Of a stretch of DNA of 12,265 nt, positions 1-5,263 are shown one piece after another. The translations under genes and the position numbers were made by a program. Each line of letters begins with the position of its first letter. The stretch's first letter is position 1. The notes under the pieces were generated by a model, which saw nothing but the letters and a program-made list of their open reading frames with translations, ran no database searches and was not told the origin of the DNA. Location of the stretch: assembly GCA_947458525.1 (NCBI GenBank), contig CANHAG010000009.1:1-12265 (forward strand), in the 5' to 3' direction. The DNA is from Rhodospirillaceae bacterium (GTDB lineage Bacteria; Pseudomonadota; Alphaproteobacteria; Rickettsiales; UBA3002).

Positions 1-1
1 G

Positions 2-250
2 TTCGGCTCGGGCTGGGCGTGGCTGGTGCTGGATAATGGCAAACTCAAAGTCACCAAAACCGCCAATGCTGAAACGCCAATGACCAAAGGCCAGATCGCG
101 CTTCTGACCATTGATGTGTGGGAGCATGCGTATTATCTCGACTATCAGAATCGCCGGCCGGATTTTATCGCCACGTTCCTTGATAAACTCGCCAACTGGG
201 AATTTGCCGCCAGCAATTACGACGCCGCCCTCACCAAACAAGCGGCATAG
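2..250 (+). CDS. sodB: Iron superoxide dismutase, C-terminal part (5' truncated by window)
   Basis: This is the last 82 codons of an Fe-type superoxide dismutase, which converts superoxide to hydrogen peroxide and oxygen in the cytoplasm. The visible part opens with FGSGWAWLV and continues to [11 protein letters not shown], the signature of Fe/Mn superoxide dismutases; its Asp and His are the third and fourth metal ligands by family knowledge. The end, with NRRPDF and NWEFAA, also fits the family and has the normal length. The N-terminal ligands lie outside the window. Overall resemblance favours the iron form, but metal use cannot be proved from this part. The gene converges on the flagellar operon with only 11 bp between the two stop codons and no obvious terminator in the gap. 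Confidence 0.95.
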   Translation, partial: FGSGWAWLVLDNGKLKVTKTANAETPMTKGQIALLTIDVWEHAYYLDYQNRRPDFIATFLDKLANWEFAASNYDAALTKQAA

Positions 251-261
251 CTGGAACATGC

Positions 262-522
262 TTACGCGTCGTCATTGCGCTCAGTGATGCGCGTATAGCT
301 GGTCTCAATCACCGTAGTGTTGTTCGGCGTGCCGGGGTTCTCGCCCGGGCGGGGGTTGATAATCTGTTTGCGCACGAGCCACGCCCAAAGATACATGCCG
401 GCCGAGAAAATCAACGCTGCGCCAAAGATAAAAATCAGCAGAAAGGCCGAAAACCAGATGGCCGCCACCAGAAATACTACCAGCACCAGTACCCAGAGCA
501 GTGAGAAAATTTTTTCCAGCAT
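262..522 (-). CDS. Small two-helix membrane protein, last gene of flagellar operon
   Basis: I do not recognise this 86-residue protein. Residues about 4-50 are almost continuously hydrophobic, enough for two membrane helices joined by a very short turn. The last 36 residues are hydrophilic, with a Pro/Gly/Asn-rich stretch (PGENPGTPNN) and a charged end. No signal peptidase site is evident. The ATG at 520-522 overlaps the fliP stop codon as TGATG, so translation is probably coupled to fliP. A GTG one codon upstream (523-525) is possible but less likely. Its position directly after fliP suggests a role at the flagellar export gate or simple co-expression. This is inference from context only. 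Confidence 0.7.
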   Translation of the reverse strand: MLEKIFSLLWVLVLVVFLVAAIWFSAFLLIFIFGAALIFSAGMYLWAWLVRKQIINPRPGENPGTPNNTTVIETSYTRITERNDDA

Positions 523-1268
523 CACACACTGCCAAAGGAACGCGCAAGGCTGCCAGCGATCATATACCAGCCATCCACCAGCACGAAGAAAATAAGCTTG
601 AAGGGAAGCGAAATCACCACTGGCGGCAGCATCATCATGCCCATTGCCATGAGAATAGAAGCCACCAGCATATCAATAATGAGGAATGGAATGAAAATCA
701 GGAATCCGATTTCAAAGGCGCGGCGCAGTTCGCTGATCATGAAGGAAGGAATCAGAATCGAATAAGGCGTGTCTTCGGGTTTTTCGACCGTGGCTTTACG
801 AATATCCATGAAAAGCCGCAGATCTTTCTCGCGCGTATGGGCGAGCATGAAGGTGCGGAACGGTTCGGCCGCTCTACGCAGCGCCTCTTCCTCGCTGATC
901 TTCTCGGCCACCAGCGGGGCGATGCCATCGTCATAGGATTTTTCAAGTGTTGGCGCCATGATGAAGAGCGTAAGAAACAGCGCCAGCGCAATCAGCACCT
1001 GATTGGGCGGGGTGGTGGCCGTACCAATCGCCGTGCGTACAAAGGAAAGCACGATGATGATGCGGGTGAAAGACGTGACCATGATGAGCAGCGAAGGCGC
1101 AATGCTGAGCAGGGTGATAAGCGCCACCAGTTGAATGATACGCGCCGTGGCGGAGCCACCGCCCTCGCCCATATCGAAATTAATTTCCTGGGCGAGTGCC
1201 AGTGCTGGCAGACCCGCCGCAAGCAGCAGCGCAAGCATCGGCAACAGGCGGCGTAAGCTAGGCATCAT
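522..1268 (-). CDS. fliP: Flagellar export gate protein FliP
   Basis: FliP is an inner-membrane core subunit of the flagellar type III export gate and assembles with FliQ and FliR into the export channel. The 248-residue product begins with a signal peptide (residues about 1-26, ending ALALA before Q), as is typical of FliP. The family block SFTRIIIVLSFVR and a TPPNQVLI-type stretch follow, then a charged periplasmic region. The C-terminal helices end with PFKLIFFVLVDGW. I chose the ATG at 1266-1268 because AAGGAGG lies 5 bases upstream; an in-frame extension to 1301 would lack this site. The start overlaps the end of fliO by 11 bp, which indicates translational coupling. Its stop overlaps the next start as TGATG. 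Confidence 0.95.
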   Translation of the reverse strand: MMPSLRRLLPMLALLLAAGLPALALAQEINFDMGEGGGSATARIIQLVALITLLSIAPSLLIMVTSFTRIIIVLSFVRTAIGTATTPPNQVLIALALFLTLFIMAPTLEKSYDDGIAPLVAEKISEEEALRRAAEPFRTFMLAHTREKDLRLFMDIRKATVEKPEDTPYSILIPSFMISELRRAFEIGFLIFIPFLIIDMLVASILMAMGMMMLPPVVISLPFKLIFFVLVDGWYMIAGSLARSFGSV

Positions 1269-1533
1269 GCGTGCCTCCTTGCGGCATAAGCTGCAGGGCA
1301 CGGTCGCCCGTCAGCAGCAGCAGATACTCCTTCGTCTCATAGCGTACCACAACAAGTTTACGGCGCGGATCGAGGTAAAGTGTATCCACCAGCTCCAGCT
1401 TTCCCGCCACACTTCTGCCACTGCGCAGTTTTTTATCGAGCCCGAATTTGCGGAACAGAAAAGCGCTAAGCCAGATCAGCCCGAGCACCAGCCCAAGCGA
1501 AACGATAAACCGGGTGAAATCGGCAAATTCCAT
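1258..1533 (-). CDS. fliO: Flagellar biosynthesis protein FliO
   Basis: FliO is a small membrane protein that helps stabilise and assemble the FliP ring of the flagellar export gate. The 91-residue product has one N-terminal membrane helix (residues about 8-30). The cytoplasmic domain that follows has the FliO pattern: a basic stretch, then KLELVDTLYLDPRRKLVVVRY and LLLLTG. Its length fits the shorter members of the family. The ATG at 1531-1533 overlaps the upstream stop as TGATG; a GTG one codon earlier is a less likely alternative. The identification rests on this pattern and on its place immediately before fliP, the usual order. Confidence 0.88.
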   Translation of the reverse strand: MEFADFTRFIVSLGLVLGLIWLSAFLFRKFGLDKKLRSGRSVAGKLELVDTLYLDPRRKLVVVRYETKEYLLLLTGDRALQLMPQGGTHDA

Positions 1534-1853
1534 CACGAACCTTGTTTCTTACGGTAGGCCTTGGTTGCAGCCGCCTGCGCCGGAATCTGGCGCAGTTTGT
1601 CTTTCAGTCTGCCTTGCGCAGTTTCGAGGCGTTTTTGAATCGCCGCAATATCGCGCATCATGGTGGCGCGTGCGCCATGGGAAATTTCTACACTGCCAAG
1701 CAATGTGTGCAGTTTCTGTGCCTCGCGTTCGAGGTTTTTGAAAGATTCTTCATCGGCGCGCTCGAGCACATCCTGCGCGGATTCCACATAGGCCATGCAT
1801 TGCAGCAGCACGCGCTCAGTATCACTCGTGACTGGTTCGGAAGATGGTTTCAT
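1533..1853 (-). CDS. Unidentified helical protein in flagellar operon, FlgN/FliT-like candidate
   Basis: This 106-residue protein is not one I recognise by sequence. It has no signal peptide or membrane helix and is rich in Glu, Lys, Arg, Gln and Ala. Heptad-like spacing, for example through residues 24-50 and 65-90, predicts two long helices in a hairpin or coiled coil. The last residues are basic (KAYRKKQGS). Size, helical layout and a segment such as DEESFKNLEREAQKL resemble flagellar export chaperones of the FlgN/FliT type, which hold late substrates in the cytoplasm. That match is tentative. The ATG overlaps the preceding fhlB-like gene as ATGA, and its stop overlaps the fliO start as TGATG, so it is embedded in the export-gate cistrons. 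Confidence 0.75.
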   Translation of the reverse strand: MKPSSEPVTSDTERVLLQCMAYVESAQDVLERADEESFKNLEREAQKLHTLLGSVEISHGARATMMRDIAAIQKRLETAQGRLKDKLRQIPAQAAATKAYRKKQGS

Positions 1854-2194
1854 GGAGATTTCCTGCGTTGGTGATAGGAGGCATTCGCCTCATACACATA
1901 GGTGAGAATTTCTGCAACAGCAGCGAAGGCCTCAAGCGGAATCAGCGAATCCACTTCAATCAGTGAGAGGATATCAACCAGCTCCGCATCTTCGCGCACT
2001 TTAATCCCTTGCGCGAAGGCAATCTGTAAAATCTGCTCTGCCACCGCGCCTTTGCCGCTGGCGGTCACGCGCGGTGCCGCATCTTTGCCGCGCTCATATT
2101 CGAGCGCTACGGCCTTCGCCACGCCCTTTGCCGGCGGGGCGGCGGGTGCGCCTTCAGTAAGATCAACAGCCGGTATATTTGACTCATCCGTCAT
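1850..2194 (-). CDS. fhlB: Stand-alone FlhB C-terminal domain homologue (FhlB/FlhX-like)
   Basis: The product has 114 residues. Residues about 27-105 align well by eye with the cytoplasmic C-terminal domain of FlhB, the flagellar substrate-specificity switch: AVALEYERGKDAAPRVTASGKG, then an A..GIKVREDAELVDILS segment and an IPLEAFAAVAEIL segment. The four membrane helices of FlhB are absent. So is the NPTH autocleavage motif, which would lie just before AVALEY. The first 25 residues are instead a Pro/Ala-rich linker. Such free C-terminal homologues (FhlB, FlhX) occur in several bacteria and can replace the cleaved FlhB fragment. The ATG overlaps csrA as ATGA and the stop overlaps the next gene in the same way. 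It does not look like debris of a broken flhB, because it has its own coupled start and is intact. Confidence 0.85.
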   Translation of the reverse strand: MTDESNIPAVDLTEGAPAAPPAKGVAKAVALEYERGKDAAPRVTASGKGAVAEQILQIAFAQGIKVREDAELVDILSLIEVDSLIPLEAFAAVAEILTYVYEANASYHQRRKSP

Positions 2195-2448
2195 GGTTTT
2201 TCCGGGGGTTCCAGCAGTGATACATCGAACGCTCCTGTGAGCAATTCCTGATCCACCCCCATACCGGACTGAGCGGCCGCAAGGTTCTCGGCCATGATTT
2301 TATCGTAGATTTCTTTGCGCAGCACCGTGGCATCGGGCGGAAAATCAAACCCGAGCTTCACTGTCTTCCCCCGCACTTCTACTACCGTCAGCTCGATCAT
2401 ATTATTGATAATGATCGATTCACCTATTTTCCGCGAAAGATACAGCAT
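2191..2448 (-). CDS. csrA: Carbon storage regulator CsrA
   Basis: CsrA is a small homodimeric RNA-binding protein that recognises GGA motifs in mRNA leaders and blocks translation or stabilises the message. The 85-residue product begins MLYLSRKIGESI and keeps the two RNA-contacting arginines, R6 and R44 (VLRKEIY). The core of about 60 residues is complete. A further tail of about 25 residues, Gly/Glu/Leu-containing and ending PPEKP, makes it longer than the 61-residue E. coli protein. The ribosome site (AGTAGGTG) is modest and lacks a GGA. Downstream it overlaps fhlB as ATGA. Being inside the flagellar operon suggests that its amount rises with flagellar gene expression. No fliW antagonist is visible in the window. 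Confidence 0.95.
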   Translation of the reverse strand: MLYLSRKIGESIIINNMIELTVVEVRGKTVKLGFDFPPDATVLRKEIYDKIMAENLAAAQSGMGVDQELLTGAFDVSLLEPPEKP

Positions 2449-2453
2449 GAGGC

Positions 2454-2479
2454 ACCTACTGGCTGCTTGAACCTACTGG
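2454..2479 (-). repeat. Pair of 9-bp direct repeats before csrA
   Basis: CCAGTAGGT occurs twice on the minus strand, at 2479-2471 and 2462-2454, separated by 8 bp (a 17-bp period). The copy nearer the gene supplies the csrA ribosome site. The other copy spans the stop codon of the possible leader ORF. The spacing could suit a protein or ribosome competing between the two copies, or it may be a small local duplication. Confidence 0.5.
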
Positions 2480-2496
2480 TTTGCGATTCTTACCAT
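2473..2496 (-). CDS. Possible seven-codon leader ORF upstream of csrA
   Basis: An ATG at 2494-2496 is preceded by AGGAGGG with a 5-base spacer, one of the strongest ribosome sites in the window. The frame is only seven codons (MVRIANQ) and ends in TAG, 24 bases before the csrA ATG. The ribosome site forms one arm of an inverted repeat with CCCTCC upstream in the transcript. It could be a translated leader that controls csrA by re-initiation or RNA structure. It could equally be a chance ATG beside a G-rich regulatory element. Confidence 0.3.
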   Translation of the reverse strand: MVRIANQ

Positions 2497-2501
2497 ATCT
2501 G

Positions 2502-2533
2502 CCCTCCTGCCGCCAGCGGTTATTCGTGGAGGG
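2502..2533 (-). promoter_or_regulatory. Hairpin in csrA leader sequestering a strong Shine-Dalgarno
   Basis: On the minus strand CCCTCC (2528-2533) can pair with GGAGGG (2502-2507), and an inner CCG/CGG stem (about 2510-2519) continues the structure. The 3' arm is the ribosome site of the possible seven-codon leader ORF. No U-run follows, so it does not look like a terminator. AGGAGGG also contains GGA, the core of CsrA recognition, so local autoregulation is conceivable. Confidence 0.4.
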
Positions 2534-2577
2534 TCACGGCCACAGCCTGAGCATAAATACTCTATGCATTATTCCCC

Positions 2578-3354
2578 TTATAGCCCCCCGATAAAGGCCA
2601 TCAGCGCATCTTCAAGATGGCGCATATAAAACAGCATCATGGTGGAAAACCCGATGATAAGCAGCAGGAAGGAAATGAGAATCTGCGGCGGCAGCATGAC
2701 AAAGAAAATCTGGAAATTTGGCATGAGCCGGGTGAGCAGCCCGCCCAGCAGGTAAAATACCAGCGAAAAAGCCAGATGCGGGCCAGAGAGCGCCACGCCG
2801 ATCATGAACGCATCCGCCATTTGCCGCACGAGCAGATGGTTCATATCCCCCACCAGCGGGAAAACACCCACCGGCATGAGGCTGTAACTATCGACAATTC
2901 CGCCAATCAAGAGATGATGCAAGTTCAGGGTGAAAAAACATACCAGCGCCGAAAGCGAGAGGAAGTTGCTGACAATGGTGGATTGCCCGCCCTGCGAGGC
3001 ATCAAACACCGCCGAAAGCGAGAGGGAGGATTGCGCGGCAATAATCGTACCCGCCACCTGCATGGCCGAAAACATCATGCGCACCACGAGGCCGTAAAAC
3101 ACGCCAATCAGAATCTCGCCCACGATAATGAGCATCATGATCGGCACGCTGGTGGGAACGTTGGGCATCTGCGCTTCCAGCAGCGGCGTAAGCATGAGGC
3201 TGAAAAGCAGCGCGAACATCAGGCGCACCTGTACGGGTACATAAATTTCTGAAAATCCCGGCGTCACCATCACCATACTGCCGATGCGGCAGAAAATCAG
3301 CACAAAGGCATAGACCTGCGTGAGCAAAAAATGGTCAAGAAGGTTGAAGGTCAT
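2578..3354 (-). CDS. fliR: Flagellar export gate protein FliR
   Basis: FliR is the single-copy inner-membrane subunit that completes the FliP-FliQ-FliR export channel. The product has 258 residues, the usual family length, and six or so hydrophobic segments. Family features include an N-terminal FCRIGSMVMVTPGF, VPVQVRLMFAL, and a central stretch with GEILIGVFYG and AAQSSLSLSAVFD. The ATG at 3352-3354 follows a weak GGA ribosome site. It lies 18 bp after fliQ in a short spacer containing the palindrome ATCCGCGGAT (3360-3369). A 129-bp spacer separates it from csrA, the largest gap within the operon. Confidence 0.96.
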   Translation of the reverse strand: MTFNLLDHFLLTQVYAFVLIFCRIGSMVMVTPGFSEIYVPVQVRLMFALLFSLMLTPLLEAQMPNVPTSVPIMMLIIVGEILIGVFYGLVVRMMFSAMQVAGTIIAAQSSLSLSAVFDASQGGQSTIVSNFLSLSALVCFFTLNLHHLLIGGIVDSYSLMPVGVFPLVGDMNHLLVRQMADAFMIGVALSGPHLAFSLVFYLLGGLLTRLMPNFQIFFVMLPPQILISFLLLIIGFSTMMLFYMRHLEDALMAFIGGL

Positions 3355-3372
3355 GAATCATCCGCGGATGCG

Positions 3373-3639
3373 CTATTCCAGCGTGGCGATGCGGTCATAG
3401 AGCTCGTCGTTAAAATCTTTGAGGCGTTCAAGCATGAAAGGCAGGGTCAGCATCATCACAAATACCATGGCGATGATTTTCGGCACGAAGGTAAGGGTCA
3501 TTTCCTGAATCTGTGTGAGGGCCTGGAAGAGCGAAATAATCAGACCAACGAAAAGCGCGGTCAGCATCATCGGCGCGCCGACAATCATCAAGACCCACAG
3601 GGCCCGCCGCGAAATATCGATTACTTCCATCGCTTCCAT
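3373..3639 (-). CDS. fliQ: Flagellar export gate protein FliQ
   Basis: FliQ is a small inner-membrane subunit of the flagellar type III export channel. The 88-residue product has two membrane helices (about 15-40 and 50-75) around the strongly conserved TQIQEMTLTFVPKI loop region, with GLIISLFQA just before it. The ATG at 3637-3639 gives an N-terminus that lines up in length with E. coli FliQ. A second ATG three codons in is possible. No strong ribosome site is visible for either. The gene sits 45 bp after fliE and 18 bp before fliR. Confidence 0.95.
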   Translation of the reverse strand: MEAMEVIDISRRALWVLMIVGAPMMLTALFVGLIISLFQALTQIQEMTLTFVPKIIAMVFVMMLTLPFMLERLKDFNDELYDRIATLE

Positions 3640-3684
3640 GGGCTGGTTGTACTCCGGTTCGGCCGGCGTGTAAACCGCGAGAAC

Positions 3685-4017
3685 CTAAATCGGCATGCGG
3701 ATAATATCCTGATAGGCAGTGATCACCCGGTCGCGCACGGCCACTACGGTGTTGAGTGCCATTTCGGCGTTGGCCACCGCTGTGACGAGGTCGGTAATAT
3801 CCGCCTTGCCGGCAAGCGCCTGTGTCGAGACGGCCTCACTCTTATAATTCACATCCCGCGCGGAATCGAGCGCGCCGCCCACCAGCTCACGGAAGCTGGG
3901 TCCCGTGACCTCTTTGGCGCCTGCATTTGGGATGGTAGTATTTTCCAAAATCTTATCCGCCACGCGCAGCGCATCGCGGTAGGCATTTACGGCATTAGTG
4001 GTGCGAATATCGGCCAT
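3685..4017 (-). CDS. fliE: Flagellar hook-basal body protein FliE
   Basis: FliE forms the junction between the MS ring and the proximal rod and is needed for early export. The product has 110 residues. The C-terminal two thirds carry the family pattern: SFRELVGGALDSAR, then KADITDLVTAVANAEMALNTVVAVRDRVITAYQDIIRM in pieces, ending with the usual short basic/hydrophobic tail RMPI. The ATG at 4015-4017 is preceded by AGGGGGAA at good spacing. It follows flgC by 22 bp, matching the common flgB-flgC-fliE order. Confidence 0.95.
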   Translation of the reverse strand: MADIRTTNAVNAYRDALRVADKILENTTIPNAGAKEVTGPSFRELVGGALDSARDVNYKSEAVSTQALAGKADITDLVTAVANAEMALNTVVAVRDRVITAYQDIIRMPI

Positions 4018-4039
4018 CGTTTCCCCCTAAATTATCGCA

Positions 4040-4447
4040 TTAGCGAATGATATTAATCCCCTGCGACATCATGTTTTTTGATGCTTCAATCACGTTCAGA
4101 TTTGCTTCATACCCTCGGCGCGCCTCGCGCATATCCATCATCTCCATGATGGTATTCACATTCGGGGTCAGCACATAACCTTCCGCATTCGCTGCAGGGT
4201 TTGTGGGGTCATATTTGCGGTTGAACTGCGAGGAATCCGTACCGATTTTATTCACCTCCACCAGATTCGTACCGGTTTCCCGGTCGAGGTGATCTTTGAA
4301 ACTGATCGTCTTTCTGCGATAGGGCGCGGAACCAGGTGTCGTGCCGGTAGAATCCGCATTGGCGATATTTTCCGACACCACCCTCAGGCGGCTCGACTGC
4401 ACCTTCATGCCCGAGGCGGAAATCGCGATTGTATTCATCAAATCCAT
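4040..4447 (-). CDS. flgC: Flagellar proximal rod protein FlgC
   Basis: FlgC is a proximal rod subunit exported by the flagellar type III system into the periplasm. The 135-residue product has the N-terminal rod signature with SASGMKVQSSRLRVVSENIANADST and PYRRK. The C-terminal segment contains GYVLTPNVNTIMEMMDMREARRGYEANLNV, written here as the family block around residues 90-120. The termini are helical, as expected for axial proteins. The ATG at 4445-4447 has AAGGGA 7 bases upstream; a second ATG at codon 4 is less favoured. It follows flgB by 26 bp. Confidence 0.97.
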   Translation of the reverse strand: MDLMNTIAISASGMKVQSSRLRVVSENIANADSTGTTPGSAPYRRKTISFKDHLDRETGTNLVEVNKIGTDSSQFNRKYDPTNPAANAEGYVLTPNVNTIMEMMDMREARRGYEANLNVIEASKNMMSQGINIIR

Positions 4448-4473
4448 ACTTCATCCCTTTTCTCTGTTAATAG

Positions 4474-4878
4474 CTATCTGGTACCGAGTGCGGCACTGAA
4501 CATCTGATTCATTTTGCGGTAAAGCGTCGTTGAAAGCTGATAATTCATCGACACATTGTTGATATTCCCCATCTGCTGCTCGAGCGAAACGCTGTTTTTC
4601 ACGGGCGTTACCTCATAAGGGTTGCGGATTTTTTCGTCGCGGTAGGGACCCTTAAACTGCCCCACACCCGCCTGATGGACGGGCGAAGTGGTGCGCATTT
4701 CCAGCCGGCGCGCCTCAACCTGCGCAAGCTTGCCGAAATCGAGCGGTGTAAGATCCTTGGCCTGATAACCCGGCGTGTCGATATTGGCGATGTTCTGCGA
4801 TAGCACATTCTGGCGCTGCGCCTGATAACGCATATGCGCATTTGCCATCTTCATCACGGTAATCTGGTTAAAATCCAT
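4474..4878 (-). CDS. flgB: Flagellar proximal rod protein FlgB
   Basis: FlgB is the proximal rod subunit nearest FliE and is exported by the flagellar system. The 134-residue product has the rod signature AQRQNVLSQNIANIDTPGYQAKD near residues 20-43. The FlgB C-terminus follows, with a VSLEQQM segment and a YQLSTTLYRKMNQMFSAALG segment. I chose the ATG at 4876-4878 because GGGAAGGA lies 4 bases upstream; a GTG six codons earlier would start before that site. It is the first gene of the operon, and a sigma-54-type promoter and a leader hairpin lie upstream. The ribosome site contains GGA, a possible CsrA contact. Confidence 0.96.
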   Translation of the reverse strand: MDFNQITVMKMANAHMRYQAQRQNVLSQNIANIDTPGYQAKDLTPLDFGKLAQVEARRLEMRTTSPVHQAGVGQFKGPYRDEKIRNPYEVTPVKNSVSLEQQMGNINNVSMNYQLSTTLYRKMNQMFSAALGTR

Positions 4879-4921
4879 CACGTCCTTCCCTGGCACCTGC
4901 CTGCCCTACCTGCTCAAGCGG

Positions 4922-4941
4922 CGCGGGGGCACATCCCCGCG
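4922..4941 (-). promoter_or_regulatory. 5'-end hairpin of the flgB leader with GGAUGU (possible CsrA site)
   Basis: Seven perfect base pairs (CGCGGGG with CCCCGCG) enclose the six-base loop AUGUGC on the minus strand. If transcription starts near 4944, as the sigma-54 box predicts, the hairpin begins within about 3 bases of the mRNA 5' end. The stem-loop junction reads GGAUGU, which equals the core of the CsrA consensus, although the two G residues are drawn as paired. A second GGA lies in the flgB ribosome site (4883-4885), about 50 bases downstream. There is no U-run, so it is not a terminator. Confidence 0.45.
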
Positions 4942-4954
4942 TTCTAAGTGGTAG

Positions 4955-4970
4955 TGCAAAACAGGTGCCA
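4955..4970 (-). promoter_or_regulatory. Sigma-54 (RpoN) promoter of the flagellar operon
   Basis: The minus strand reads TGGCACCTGTTTTGCA. It has the invariant GG and GC separated by exactly ten bases and matches the -24/-12 consensus TGGCAC-N5-TTGCA. The predicted start is near 4944, giving a leader of about 66 bases before the flgB ATG. Sigma-54 control of mid-class flagellar genes is well known in alphaproteobacteria such as Caulobacter, where FlbD is the activator. No activator gene or proven enhancer site is visible here. Confidence 0.75.
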
Positions 4971-5048
4971 ATCGCCGGTGACCTGAGTGTTTGCCAGCTC
5001 CCGGACTGGGTCATGAAGATGCTTGCCGATGCCCAGTCTCTTATGATT

Positions 5049-5078
5049 TTCACAATATAGGCAATTTATACCTATATT
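5049..5078 (+). promoter_or_regulatory. Candidate sigma-70 promoter for the RND pump
   Basis: TTCACA (5049-5054) and TATATT (5073-5078), separated by 18 bp, resemble -35 and -10 elements. A start near 5085 would leave a leader of about 180 bases before the GTG. Support comes from the co-located inverted repeat; the match itself is only moderate. Confidence 0.35.
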
Positions 5079-5079
5079 G
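5053..5079. promoter_or_regulatory. Inverted-repeat operator candidate upstream of the RND pump
   Basis: CAATATAGG (5053-5061) and CCTATATTG (5071-5079) are perfect 9-bp inverted arms around a 9-bp spacer. The symmetry and total length of 27 bp suit a dimeric repressor such as a TetR- or MarR-family regulator, which often control efflux pumps. The site covers the spacer and -10 of the candidate promoter, so binding would block transcription. No regulator gene is present in the window. Confidence 0.5.
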
Positions 5080-5263
5080 CAAGCAAAAATACGCGAATGT
5101 CCACCAGCCTCATAGTTTGGGCAACCAGCCTGTGGTGATTCAGGTTGCTGCGAACAACTTGTTGAGAGGCCGCCACAGATGCGTTAATCATGAGCGAATG
5201 CGCGCGGCTGATAGAAACAGCGCATGAGGAACCAGCGCTCCGTTAGCAACAAAGGAATCACCC

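Larger units (their letters stand above)
4879..5263. other. 385-bp divergent control region between flgB and the RND pump
   Basis: No gene is supported here. The flgB side holds the sigma-54 box and leader hairpin. The middle holds a 9-bp inverted repeat overlapping a sigma-70-like promoter that faces the pump gene. The stretch from about 5085 to 5250 would be a long leader for the pump mRNA. In it I see only short unsupported frames and a small palindrome, CAACTTGTTG. Confidence 0.7.

Noticed and set aside
501..1256. 251-codon plus-strand open frame opposite fliP
   Set aside because: It is antisense to clear fliP and has a low-complexity, His/Arg-rich translation without domain features.
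1850..2194. fhlB-like gene as a decayed remnant of flhB
   Set aside because: The frame is intact, has its own ATGA-coupled start and a distinct N-terminal linker, as in known stand-alone FlhB-C homologues.
2617..3252. Plus-strand open frame opposite fliR
   Set aside because: It is a shadow of the FliR membrane-protein codons and has no ribosome site or recognisable product.
4891..4906. Second TGGCACCTG on the plus strand suggesting a sigma-54 promoter toward the pump
   Set aside because: The -12 half is CC instead of GC at the required ten-base spacing, so only the minus-strand copy qualifies. The two copies do form a 9-bp inverted repeat.
4991..5227. 78-codon plus-strand frame in the flgB/RND intergenic region
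   Set aside because: It has no ribosome site, crosses the inverted-repeat operator and promoter candidates, and its translation resembles no protein.
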